Assembly (NCBI GenBank): GCA_030653695.1
Contig: JAURYY010000247.1
Location: 1 to 45,947, forward strand
DNA length: 45,947 nucleotides
Direction: 5' to 3'
Origin: Paludibacter sp.
Lineage (GTDB): Bacteria > Bacteroidota > Bacteroidia > Bacteroidales > Paludibacteraceae
The notes under the pieces were generated by a model. The model worked only from the letters and a program-made list of their open reading frames with translations, searched no databases and was not told where the DNA came from. The translations under genes were made by a program, and so were the position numbers. Shown here one piece after another: positions 26,616 to 35,075 of this stretch (its first letter is position 1; the number at the start of each line of letters is the position of its first letter).

Positions 26616-28189
26616 TGACAAAGAAACTCATCATACTACTTATTATATATATTCAGGCTGCTACAATAAATGTAACTGCAGGTAACTTTTTGGTGCACGA
26701 TAATGTGCAGTTTTACAGTAAAATATTGCAACAGCCCATTAAGTTTGCTGTTATTTTGCCAAAACAGTATTTTGAAAGCAATAACCAATATCCTACCATT
26801 TACTTCTTGCACGGACTTGGCGACAGTCATAATGCATGGCTCGAAAACGGACAACTCGCGCAGCACGCTTATCGATTGACGAAAAACAAAACCATTCAGC
26901 CTTTTATAAGCATTATTCCACAAGGGTTTACTACTTATTATTCTAATTTTAGCGATGGTAGTTTTTCGTATCAGGATATGTTTGTAAAGGAACTGGTACC
27001 TTTTGTCGATTCGGTATTTAGAACTAGAAAAGATCCATCGCAACGTGCCGTAATGGGATATTCGATGGGAGGCTTTGGGGCATTGGTTTTGCCAGTAAGG
27101 CATCCGGATGTTTTTGGCATCAGTATTCCACTTAGTGCCTCGATCCGGACTGATGCACAATACATGAGTGAAGAGCAAAGAGGATGGAACGAGCAATGGG
27201 GAAGAATTTTTGGAGGTATAGACAAACAAGGGAATCACAGATTAACAGATTATTATAAAAATAATTCGCCATTTTATTTATTTAAAAATATAAAATTGGA
27301 GGAATTAAAGCGTATAAAGTTTTATATAGTAAATGGCGATAAAGAAAATACGCTCTGCCGCAGCAACGAGGAGTTACATATATTGTTGCTTCAACAGCAA
27401 GTTCCACACTTTTACAATGTGAAAGCCGGTGGGCATGAGTTTTCGTTTTGGCGCGATTGTCTGCCCGAAGCGCTGAATTTTGCCAATGTTGGTTTCAATA
27501 AACAAGTTTATCGACCGAATTTTAGTGCAATTAAAGTGAGTGATAAACTTTCAACACAAGTAGCTTCTACAAATCTTACTGTTTCTGACAAACAAATACG
27601 AGTGATCTATCCCGAACTTCAAAACACCGTAAACCGAAGTTATCCGATAATTTACTTTGTTGCTAATATGAGCGTATATGAACAAAACCAGTTAATCAAT
27701 TTATATGTCAAGGAGCAAGAAAAGAACAGCTTACCGCCTATTATTTTCTGTTTTGTACCTACTAATTATCAACACGCTATACGTTCTGAAATAATTCCAT
27801 ATATGGAACAAAACGGAAAAGCTCGCAAAGGTGGTAGGTTTCGTGCTTTTTGGGCATTCGGAAATGAAAACAATGTTTTGTTGAACGAAATTCTTGAACC
27901 TGATATCTTTACTGTTGTAGCACTAACCTCCACTACGCTCGGCTTACCCGAAAATGAAATAAAAACAATACTATTGAGTAGAAAAAATGCACGAAAGCAA
28001 TTATGGTTTTACATTGATACACGCCCCGAAAGTACAGGGTATTGGTCGAACGCATTTTTGCATATTCAACTACGCGAAGCCGATTTTACGCACGAATATA
28101 GAGTTAGAAGTGAACAAAACGACTTTAACCTCCTAAAATCCGGTTTTATTGAAACCTTGAATTATATTAACAAAAAAATTCACCATTAA
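26615..28189 (+). CDS. Esterase-family protein, paralog with second pseudo-catalytic domain
   Basis: A 524-residue paralog of the preceding esterase, starting on the last base of its stop codon (TAATG). The N-terminus looks like a cleavable signal peptide ending near VTA-GN at residue 23, with no lipobox cysteine, so it is probably periplasmic or secreted rather than lipid-anchored. Catalytic-domain motifs are YFLHGLGDSHNAW, GYSMGGFGA with Ser150, and GGHEFSFW. The C-terminal half repeats the fold: a segment ending EPDIF parallels HPDVF after the nucleophile elbow, but the elbow reads FGNENN without serine, and the final segment has EQNDF where the active half has GGHEF. Substrate unknown; sugar acyl esters are the best guess from context. 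Confidence 0.8.
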   Translation: MTKKLIILLIIYIQAATINVTAGNFLVHDNVQFYSKILQQPIKFAVILPKQYFESNNQYPTIYFLHGLGDSHNAWLENGQLAQHAYRLTKNKTIQPFISIIPQGFTTYYSNFSDGSFSYQDMFVKELVPFVDSVFRTRKDPSQRAVMGYSMGGFGALVLPVRHPDVFGISIPLSASIRTDAQYMSEEQRGWNEQWGRIFGGIDKQGNHRLTDYYKNNSPFYLFKNIKLEELKRIKFYIVNGDKENTLCRSNEELHILLLQQQVPHFYNVKAGGHEFSFWRDCLPEALNFANVGFNKQVYRPNFSAIKVSDKLSTQVASTNLTVSDKQIRVIYPELQNTVNRSYPIIYFVANMSVYEQNQLINLYVKEQEKNSLPPIIFCFVPTNYQHAIRSEIIPYMEQNGKARKGGRFRAFWAFGNENNVLLNEILEPDIFTVVALTSTTLGLPENEIKTILLSRKNARKQLWFYIDTRPESTGYWSNAFLHIQLREADFTHEYRVRSEQNDFNLLKSGFIETLNYINKKIHH

Positions 28190-28220
28190 TTTATTTTACA
28201 CTTTAAAACAATAAAATACT

Positions 28221-29228
28221 ATGTACATTGTCGAAAATTATTCGTTAGCTGTTCTCCTCTCTGTAGTTACTATGCTCTGCTGGGGGTCATGGGGAAACAC
28301 TCAAAAGTTAGCTGCCAAAACTTGGCGGTTTGAACTTTTTTATTGGGATTATGTTATTGGGATGCTCTTGTTTGGCATAGTAGCGGGTTTTACTCTTGGG
28401 AGCGTTGGACAAGGAGGTCGCTCTTTTTTGACCGATTTGCAACAATCCGATTTGAATAACATTGGTAGCGCATTACTGGGTGGAATAGTTTTTAATGCTG
28501 CCAATATCCTGCTTTCGGCATCTATTTCGTTAGCCGGATTAGCGGTTGCTTTTCCGCTTGGTATTGGTATTGCTTTGGTGTTGGGAGTTTTTGTCAATTA
28601 TTTTACTGCACCGAAAGGAGACCCTGTTTTCCTTTTTATTGGTGTGGCACTTATTATGATGGCTATCATTTTTAACGCTATTGCAGCCAGTAAAAACAAA
28701 AAAGCAGGCAAAAGTAAATCCAATAAAAAAGGGATTTGGCTGGCTTTACCTGCAGGGTTGTTAATGGCTTTTTTCTATCGTTTTGTTGCAGCAGCAATGG
28801 ATTTGGATAATTTTGAAGCACCTGCTGCCGGTATGATGACCCCTTACTCAGCATTTTTTATTTTCACACTTGGTGTATTATTAAGCAACTTTATATTTAA
28901 TACAATTATCATGAAAAAGCCTTTCGAAGGCACTCCTGTTTCGTACAAAATGTATTTTAAAGGAGGTTTAAACACGCATTTAATAGGCATATTGGGAGGT
29001 TCTATATGGGCATTGGGCAGTTTGCTGAGCTATTTGGCTGCGGGTACTGCCGGCACTGCTATTTCTTATGCATTAGGACAGGGTGCTACCATGATTGCTG
29101 CCATCTGGGGCGTGTTTATCTGGAAAGAGTTTAAAGGGGCTTCAAAGCAAACAAATATACTACTCACACTTATGTTTATCCTCTTTATTGCGGGCTTGGC
29201 ACTTATCATTTTGTCAGGTGGTAATTAA
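28221..29228 (+). CDS. GRP/RhaT-type sugar permease (RusT-like)
   Basis: A 335-residue inner-membrane protein with about ten transmembrane helices and internal similarity of the two halves, as in the drug/metabolite transporter superfamily. The start MLCWGSWGNTQKLAAKTWRFELFYWDYVIG is typical of the glucose/ribose porter-like GRP family, and a Lys-rich loop near residue 155-170 separates the halves. In known rus loci a permease of this general type carries ribose across the inner membrane, and here it directly follows the periplasmic enzymes and is co-directional with ribokinase, which completes an import-and-phosphorylate route. Substrate assignment is by context. Confidence 0.82.
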   Translation: MYIVENYSLAVLLSVVTMLCWGSWGNTQKLAAKTWRFELFYWDYVIGMLLFGIVAGFTLGSVGQGGRSFLTDLQQSDLNNIGSALLGGIVFNAANILLSASISLAGLAVAFPLGIGIALVLGVFVNYFTAPKGDPVFLFIGVALIMMAIIFNAIAASKNKKAGKSKSNKKGIWLALPAGLLMAFFYRFVAAAMDLDNFEAPAAGMMTPYSAFFIFTLGVLLSNFIFNTIIMKKPFEGTPVSYKMYFKGGLNTHLIGILGGSIWALGSLLSYLAAGTAGTAISYALGQGATMIAAIWGVFIWKEFKGASKQTNILLTLMFILFIAGLALIILSGGN

Positions 29229-29290
29229 TTTTTCATTCGTAAATAACACACTAACTCTCTATAAATAAACAATTAAAAATTTTAAAAATC

Positions 29291-30079
29291 ATGAAAAAAA
29301 TTCAATTACTGACATTATTTGTCGCAGTTGGCTTAATTGCCTTTACATCGTGTGATCCGAAAGATAAGGAAGAACCCATCGTTGTAGTTAAAGCCTCGCC
29401 AATCAAATCGATTTCGATGGTTTCGGGCAGCGATACCGAAATGTGGGATTTTGCATACCACACCACAACAAAAAAAATCACAGAAATTAAAAATTATTGG
29501 AATGCCGCTTTAGACAAAACAATTACGTACAATTATGCCACAGCAGGCAAACTTACCATTACTTCGGGTACTACAGCTGTAACCTACGATATCAATGCAT
29601 CGGGTATGGTAACAAAAGAGCCTTGGTCAACTTCCGGCGAATTTGCAGTTTACGAGTATGATGCTGCTGGATATTTAATTAAAATAAGTGAATTCTGGGG
29701 TGGCTCTCTACGTTTGAAAATGGCTGCCGTAATTACTAATGGTAATATTATGAAACACACCACTTACGATGACGATGGAGTAACTGTAAAAAGAATAAAA
29801 GAGTTTACTTACCTTGTAGGCGATAATGTGAATGAAATTCAACAAGCCAGTATGGTGGATCACAACACCAAACCAATGACCAACTTATTTGGTAATTCAA
29901 GCAAGAAATTACTTGACAGACTAAAACTTTGGGATCCGCGAGTTAATCCTATCGTTGAAAGAACAACTGTGATTACGTACTTATTCGACATCAAAAATCG
30001 TCCATCGAAAATTACGCGTACCGGTGCCACTTTTGTTGAAGTATATAATTATACCTATGTTGAAGATGCGGTGAAATAA
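29291..30079 (+). CDS. Lipoprotein with YD-repeat-like beta strands, unknown function
   Basis: A 262-residue lipoprotein (lipobox FTS before Cys21). After an acidic linker it is built from repeating short beta strands such as ITYNYATAGKLTIT, YEYDAAGYLIKISEF and VITYLFDIKNRPSKITRTG, the rhythm seen in RHS/YD-type and DUF4595-like Bacteroidota lipoproteins. No catalytic motif is visible. It lies 62 bases after the permease and just before a terminator, so it is probably the last gene of the ribose-type unit and may be a surface binding protein. That role is inferred only from position and the lipid anchor. Confidence 0.72.
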   Translation: MKKIQLLTLFVAVGLIAFTSCDPKDKEEPIVVVKASPIKSISMVSGSDTEMWDFAYHTTTKKITEIKNYWNAALDKTITYNYATAGKLTITSGTTAVTYDINASGMVTKEPWSTSGEFAVYEYDAAGYLIKISEFWGGSLRLKMAAVITNGNIMKHTTYDDDGVTVKRIKEFTYLVGDNVNEIQQASMVDHNTKPMTNLFGNSSKKLLDRLKLWDPRVNPIVERTTVITYLFDIKNRPSKITRTGATFVEVYNYTYVEDAVK

Positions 30080-30111
30080 AAAAATCTTCCTCTAATTAAA
30101 TTTTAATGATT

Positions 30112-30150
30112 AAGAAAGCTGACTGGTTTGTAATCGGTTGGCTTTCTTTT
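30112..30150 (+). terminator. Terminator at the end of the ribose-type locus
   Basis: AAGAAAGC (30112-30119) pairs with GCTTTCTT (30141-30148). The inner stem is extended by G-U and Watson-Crick pairs, and TT follows. It lies 33 bases past the lipoprotein stop and separates that unit from the carboxylate transporter gene. Confidence 0.65.
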
Positions 30151-30166
30151 AAAAACTATTTCTTTT

Positions 30167-31651
30167 ATGCTTTCCACTAAACTCATAGGCTTACTATCCG
30201 GAATAATATTTTTTGTACTTATACTTTTACTTCCAACGCCAAACAGCATGTCGATAGAAGCAAAAAGTGTTGCAGCAGTAGTAGTGCTAATGAGTATTTG
30301 GTGGCTTACAGCTGCCATTCCTATTTATGCGACTGCTTTTTTGCCCTTGGTTTTGTTCCCGCTTTTAAAAATATTGCCAGCTCAGGATACCGCTGCCAAC
30401 TATGCCCACAACTTTGTTTTTATGATGCTTGGTGGATTTATTTTAGCTAAAGCCATCGAAACTCAAAACCTACACAAGCGTATTGCACTTGTGTTGATGA
30501 ATATATTCGGGACAGGTCGAAAAAGAATTATTCTTAGTATAATGCTTGCCACGGCATTTCTCTCCATGTGGATATCAAACATTACTACTGCATTACTAAT
30601 GCTCCCCATAGCATTGGCAATAGTTGTAAAAGAAGAAACCGGAACAAATGGTGCAACTACTTTTTCAAAAGCACTCATTTTGGGTGTAGCGTATTCGGCA
30701 ACCATCGGTGGTCTTGGTACGCTAATAGGTTCACCCACCAACCTGATTCTTGTAGGGGTTATGGAAAAGATTTTCCCCCAAGCTCCCCCAATTACTTTTT
30801 TTCAATGGTTGAAAATTGGATTGCCAATATTAATCATTCTTCTGCCAATAATCTGGTTTTACCTTATAAAATATTTTAAAGTTACGGGCTTTCTTTCCGA
30901 TAGTCATGAAGTTATTAAACAAGATTTAAATAATTTGGGAAAAATGTCGGTAGGCGAAAAAGGAGTTATGTATGTGTTTTTGATTGCCGTATTCGGATGG
31001 GTGTTTCGTGATGGATTTGAATTTGGGAACTTTATGATCAAAGGATGGGGCGAACTTACAGGTTTGCAAGGATACGTTCACGACAGTACTGTGGCATTAT
31101 TGGCTGTTTTGCTTTTATTTATACTGCCTGCTGGCAACAATAAAAAATTAATGGAATGGAAGGATGCCAGTCAAATTCCGTGGGGAGTATTAGTGATAGT
31201 AGGTGGAGGCTATGCATTAGCCGAAAGTTTTAAAGTTACCGGTTTGGCCGATTGGTTAGGGCAATTGCTGTTGTTTGTTAATAACTTTTCGCCACTTGTT
31301 GTTCTGATAATCGTAGTGGTATTTATCTCGTTTTTCACAGAGCTGAACCCCAATACAGCTACGGTGAATATATTTTTACCTGTGTTGGCAAGTTTGGCTA
31401 TAGTAAGTAACACAAACCCGCTACTGTTAATGATTCCGGCTACCGTAGCGTCATCCTTCGCTTTTATGATGCCTGCCGGAACCGGGCCAAATACAATAGC
31501 TTTTGCAAGCGAACGATTGACAATTTCCGAAATGGCTAAAAGCGGATTAGGAATTAAATTTATTTCTTTGGTAATTCTTATCCTCTTGCTTTATTTTATA
31601 ATTATGCCTTCGCTCAACCTGCAAACAACATTACCTGATTGGGCAAAATAA
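30167..31651 (+). CDS. DASS/SLC13-family sodium:di- or tricarboxylate symporter
   Basis: A 494-residue inner-membrane transporter with about 12 hydrophobic segments. The two family repeats are visible: SNITTALLMLP and GSPTNLILVG in the first half, ELNPNTATVNIFLPVL and PAGTGPNTIAFAS in the second. These contain the Ser-Asn-Thr-type motifs that bind substrate carboxylates and sodium. Family members carry succinate, malate, citrate or sulfate. The two citrate lyase genes follow within 23 and 24 bases, so citrate or a related acid is the likely cargo. Residues 18-45 match the VxLLMSIWWLTAAIP start of the family. Confidence 0.9.
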   Translation: MLSTKLIGLLSGIIFFVLILLLPTPNSMSIEAKSVAAVVVLMSIWWLTAAIPIYATAFLPLVLFPLLKILPAQDTAANYAHNFVFMMLGGFILAKAIETQNLHKRIALVLMNIFGTGRKRIILSIMLATAFLSMWISNITTALLMLPIALAIVVKEETGTNGATTFSKALILGVAYSATIGGLGTLIGSPTNLILVGVMEKIFPQAPPITFFQWLKIGLPILIILLPIIWFYLIKYFKVTGFLSDSHEVIKQDLNNLGKMSVGEKGVMYVFLIAVFGWVFRDGFEFGNFMIKGWGELTGLQGYVHDSTVALLAVLLLFILPAGNNKKLMEWKDASQIPWGVLVIVGGGYALAESFKVTGLADWLGQLLLFVNNFSPLVVLIIVVVFISFFTELNPNTATVNIFLPVLASLAIVSNTNPLLLMIPATVASSFAFMMPAGTGPNTIAFASERLTISEMAKSGLGIKFISLVILILLLYFIIMPSLNLQTTLPDWAK

Positions 31652-31673
31652 TTCTGATAAATATAGAAACTGT

Positions 31674-32876
31674 ATGAAAAATCAACTTGGCACTGCTGGA
31701 AATAAAGGAGATAAAGTACGCTCGGATTGTTTTGTCTCACTCGAAGTAACACCATCGGGCGGGCTGCAAATTGAGCTGACATCCAAAGTAAAAACATTGT
31801 ATGGCGAATCAATAATTACACTTTGCAAGGAGATACTCGTTTTTTTTGGAATCGAAAATGCAATGCTGATAATCGATGACAAAGGTGCACTCCCCTTTGT
31901 GATTTCCGCCCGAATGGAAGCTGCCATAAAACAATTAATTTATTCTGAAAAGGAGTTTTTGCCCGAAATGCTTCCCGAAAATGTGTATTCCACTACCCGC
32001 CATCAACATCGAATTTCGCGCTTATACCTTCCGGGCAACACGCCAAGTTTAATGCTGAATGCGGGGATTCATGCTCCAAATGCAATTATTCTCGATTTAG
32101 AAGATGCTGTAGCTATAAATAAAAAAGCGGAGGCGCGTTTTTTAGTTCGAAATGCGTTAAGAAGCATTGATTTTTCGGGAGTTGAGCGCATGGTTCGCAT
32201 CAATCAGCTTCCTGCGGGTTTTGATGATTTGGAATTTTTGCTACCACACAACGTAAACCTGATTTTGGTGCCCAAATGCGAAAGTGCCATTCAAATTCAT
32301 CAAATAAATAAAAAAATAGCTGCTTTACAAACACAAAAACAAATGTTTCGCACGGTTTGGTTAATGCCTATAATTGAAAGTGCAATGGGTGTAATGAAAG
32401 CCTTGGAAATAGCACAATCGGCTGAAAATGTAGTGGCAATGTGCATTGGATTAGAAGATTATACCGCCGATATTGGCGTGCAACGCACCAACAAAGGCAA
32501 CGAATCGCTTTTTGCCCGTTGTCAGGTTATTAATGCTTGCAAAGCAGTTGGTATTCAGGCTATCGATTCGGTGTTTTCGGACATTACCGATATGGAAGCG
32601 TTGAAACAAAATGTACTGCAATCAAAGGCACTTGGGTTCGAAGGAATGGGATGCATTCACCCTCGTCAAATTAGAGTTATTCATGATAATTTTGCACCTA
32701 CCCACCACGAAATTGAATATGCTCAAAAAATTGTAAGTGCTTATTTTTATGCCATCGAAAATGGATTGGGCGTTGTATCGTTGGGCACAAAAATGATTGA
32801 TGCCCCTGTGGTAAAAAGAGCCCAAAAAACCATAGAATTGGCAAAAAGTATGGACTTTTTTTTTGAAAATCAATAA
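31674..32876 (+). CDS. Fused citrate lyase acyl carrier (CitD) and lyase beta subunit (CitE)
   Basis: A 400-residue protein that joins two normally separate subunits. Residues 1-95 match CitD: TAGNKGDKVRSDCFVSLEVTP, where Ser17 is the best candidate for the phosphoribosyl-dephospho-CoA attachment site, and DDKGALPFVISARMEAAI, the CitD C-terminal signature. Residues 105-400 match CitE of the HpcH/HpaI aldolase family, with RLYLPGNTPSLMLNAG, the metal-binding LDLEDAV, MPIIESAMGV, GLEDYTADIG and GMGCIHPRQI. CitE cleaves citryl-ACP to acetyl-ACP and oxaloacetate. CitF follows 23 bases later. No citC, citX or citG for making and activating the prosthetic group is present in the window. A citramalate or other acyl-ACP substrate cannot be excluded. 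Confidence 0.88.
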   Translation: MKNQLGTAGNKGDKVRSDCFVSLEVTPSGGLQIELTSKVKTLYGESIITLCKEILVFFGIENAMLIIDDKGALPFVISARMEAAIKQLIYSEKEFLPEMLPENVYSTTRHQHRISRLYLPGNTPSLMLNAGIHAPNAIILDLEDAVAINKKAEARFLVRNALRSIDFSGVERMVRINQLPAGFDDLEFLLPHNVNLILVPKCESAIQIHQINKKIAALQTQKQMFRTVWLMPIIESAMGVMKALEIAQSAENVVAMCIGLEDYTADIGVQRTNKGNESLFARCQVINACKAVGIQAIDSVFSDITDMEALKQNVLQSKALGFEGMGCIHPRQIRVIHDNFAPTHHEIEYAQKIVSAYFYAIENGLGVVSLGTKMIDAPVVKRAQKTIELAKSMDFFFENQ

Positions 32877-32899
32877 ATTTGGGCTAAAATATTAAAAAC

Positions 32900-34465
32900 A
32901 TGAAAAACAACAATAATTTTGTTTTTAACGCCATTGGAAGGAAAATACCCACCAATGTAAACGGAAAAACGGTTATCCCTTTTATGGGTATTGGCAAGTA
33001 TTTACCCGAAGGAAATAAACATACTTCTCCAATTTCGACTTGTGCTAATTTTCCGTCCGATGGAAATAAGTTACTACCCACGCTTAAGGATTCACTTATT
33101 AAAGCAGGTTTAAAAAGCGGTATGACCATAAGCACCCATCATCATTTCCGAAATGGGGACATAATTGCTAATCAAATTTTCGATATGGCTTCGGAACTTG
33201 GCGTGAAAGACCTCATTTGGTTTCCATCGGCATCATTCGAATGTCATGCTTATTTGATTAAGTATTTGGAAAATGGAACGATTCATCACATCGAAGGGAG
33301 TATGAATGGTTCACTTGGGCGTTTTGCGTCAGATGGTTTGATGAAAGGCTGCGGCGTGCTGCGTTCGCATGGCGGACGTTACCAGAGTGTGCAAGATGGC
33401 GAAGTTCATATTGATATTGCTGTAATAGCTGCTCCCACTGCCGATAGTTTTGGTAATGCAAACGGCATTGACGGACCAGCTGCTTGCGGGTCGTTGGGCT
33501 TTGCGCTTGCCGATTCGGAGTTTGCCGATAAAGTAATAATAGTTACCGACAATTTAGTGGTTTTTCCTTGTATTCCGTGGCAAATACAGGGTAACAATGT
33601 AGATTATGTGGTGCAGGTAGAAAAAGTTGGCTTGCCCGAAAAAATTGTGTCCGGTACAACCGAAATAACAAAAAGCCCCGATCGTTTGTTTCTGGCTGAA
33701 CTCACTGCCAAATTTTGTGAAGCAGCCGAAATTATAAAAAATGGTTTTTCGTTTCAGAGCGGTGCCGGAGGTATTTCGCTTGCTGTTGGAAATTATTTCA
33801 AAGAAATAATGGTTAAAAATGGTATCAAGGCTCGATTTGCGCGCGGAGGAAGCAATAAATACTTGGTTTCGATGCTCGAAGCAGGGCTCGTTGATTATAT
33901 ATTAGATGGACAAACTTTTGATTTGGAGGGCGTACGGTCGATGCGTGAAAATCCTAACCATGTGTGGACAAGTCCGTTTACAAGCTATAATTACCATAGT
34001 AAAGGAAATTTTGCAAGTCAGGTGGACGTGGTTATTCTGGGCGCAACCGAAATTGATGTGAATTTTAATGCCAATGTAGTTACTCATTCTGATGGTTATT
34101 TACTTCATGGAATTGGCGGCTGGCAAAATTGTTTGTTCTCAAAAACAGTAATTTTAACTGTTCCGCTTTTCAGAGATAGAATCCCTGTAATTAAAGATGA
34201 AGTTACAACAATTTGCGGACCCGGCGAATTGATAGATGTTGTAATAACCGAACGGGGAATAGCGATAAATCCTTTACGGGTAGATTTGATAGAAAAAACA
34301 AAAGATTCGGGGCTGCCAATCGTTTCGATGACAGAACTGAAAGAAATGGCTGAAAAAATTTGTGGTATTCCATCGAAGCCCAAATTTGGAAATAAACCTA
34401 TAGCCATTGTAAAATGGGTTGATGGTACGGTAATTGATACCGTTTGGGGGGTAGATGAAAGTTAA
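32900..34465 (+). CDS. citF: Citrate lyase alpha subunit (citrate:acetyl-ACP transferase)
   Basis: A 521-residue protein that follows the CitF pattern along its whole length: HHHFRNGD near residue 75, RSHGGR, GAPTADSFGNANGIDG-type loop, CGSLGFALADSEFADKV, SGTTEITKSPDRL, GFSFQSGAGGISLAV, VVILGATEIDVNFNANV, and a final KWVDGTVIDTVWG. It swaps citrate for acetate on the acyl carrier, producing citryl-ACP for the CitE domain encoded just upstream. The gene is complete and ends facing the phosphatase gene, with no clear terminator in the 32-base gap. Confidence 0.93.
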   Translation: MKNNNNFVFNAIGRKIPTNVNGKTVIPFMGIGKYLPEGNKHTSPISTCANFPSDGNKLLPTLKDSLIKAGLKSGMTISTHHHFRNGDIIANQIFDMASELGVKDLIWFPSASFECHAYLIKYLENGTIHHIEGSMNGSLGRFASDGLMKGCGVLRSHGGRYQSVQDGEVHIDIAVIAAPTADSFGNANGIDGPAACGSLGFALADSEFADKVIIVTDNLVVFPCIPWQIQGNNVDYVVQVEKVGLPEKIVSGTTEITKSPDRLFLAELTAKFCEAAEIIKNGFSFQSGAGGISLAVGNYFKEIMVKNGIKARFARGGSNKYLVSMLEAGLVDYILDGQTFDLEGVRSMRENPNHVWTSPFTSYNYHSKGNFASQVDVVILGATEIDVNFNANVVTHSDGYLLHGIGGWQNCLFSKTVILTVPLFRDRIPVIKDEVTTICGPGELIDVVITERGIAINPLRVDLIEKTKDSGLPIVSMTELKEMAEKICGIPSKPKFGNKPIAIVKWVDGTVIDTVWGVDES

Positions 34466-34497
34466 TTGAAAATTATTCCCCCAAAATCAGTAATAGA

Positions 34498-34995
34498 TCA
34501 AGGAGTTTCGAAATATTTATGACTTTCAACTTGTAAATACAGAAATAAACCTGCACAGGCATCTTCTAATAATTCTATTACATTTTCGAAACCCTGGCCG
34601 CCACCATAGTATGGGTCGGGAATGTGGGTTGCCTGTTTGTAGCGACAAAAATCAACCATGCGGTCAATTTTGTTGACTTCTTCAATAGTCAGGGCTTTGT
34701 CTTTTAACGCTGCAATGTTTTGATCGTCCATGCCAATAATCATATCAAAATTATCGAAGTCGGAACTTGTAAAAGGGCGAGAGCGATGTGTAAGCCTGTA
34801 ACCTCTTTTTTCTGCAAAAAAACGCATTCTGCTATCGGGTAATTCGCCTTTGTGGTATGCAATCATTCCGGCTGAATCAATTTCGAACTGTGATGATAAA
34901 CCATTTTTTGCAACAATCCTTTGAAAGACTGCTTCGGCCATGGGTGAGCGGCATATATTTCCCAAACAAACAAAAAGGATGGATTTTGTATTCAT
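34498..34995 (-). CDS. Low-molecular-weight protein tyrosine phosphatase
   Basis: A 165-residue cytoplasmic phosphatase. The active-site loop VCLGNICRSPMAEAVF near the start has the family CX5R pattern, and the general acid is in DPYYGG near residue 120. I start at 34995 (MNTKSILF); an ATG further upstream at 35013 would put the start inside the pfkA terminator hairpin. The family removes phosphate from protein tyrosines and sometimes from arginine or small molecules. In Bacteroidota it is often encoded near capsule genes, but here it stands beside pfkA. Confidence 0.92.
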   Translation of the reverse strand: MNTKSILFVCLGNICRSPMAEAVFQRIVAKNGLSSQFEIDSAGMIAYHKGELPDSRMRFFAEKRGYRLTHRSRPFTSSDFDNFDMIIGMDDQNIAALKDKALTIEEVNKIDRMVDFCRYKQATHIPDPYYGGGQGFENVIELLEDACAGLFLYLQVESHKYFETP

Positions 34996-34997
34996 AT

Positions 34998-35037
34998 AAA
35001 AATGCCTCCTCAATACCTTTATGGAGTTTTGGAGGCA
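34998..35037 (-). terminator. Terminator after pfkA
   Basis: TGCCTCC (35003-35009) pairs perfectly with GGAGGCA (35031-35037). On the minus strand the second arm is followed by TTTTT. It lies 39 bases past the pfkA stop and abuts the phosphatase start codon. Confidence 0.65.
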
Positions 35038-35075
35038 GTATTTAAAATTTTTTGTAAAACTATTTTCAAAAAAAA

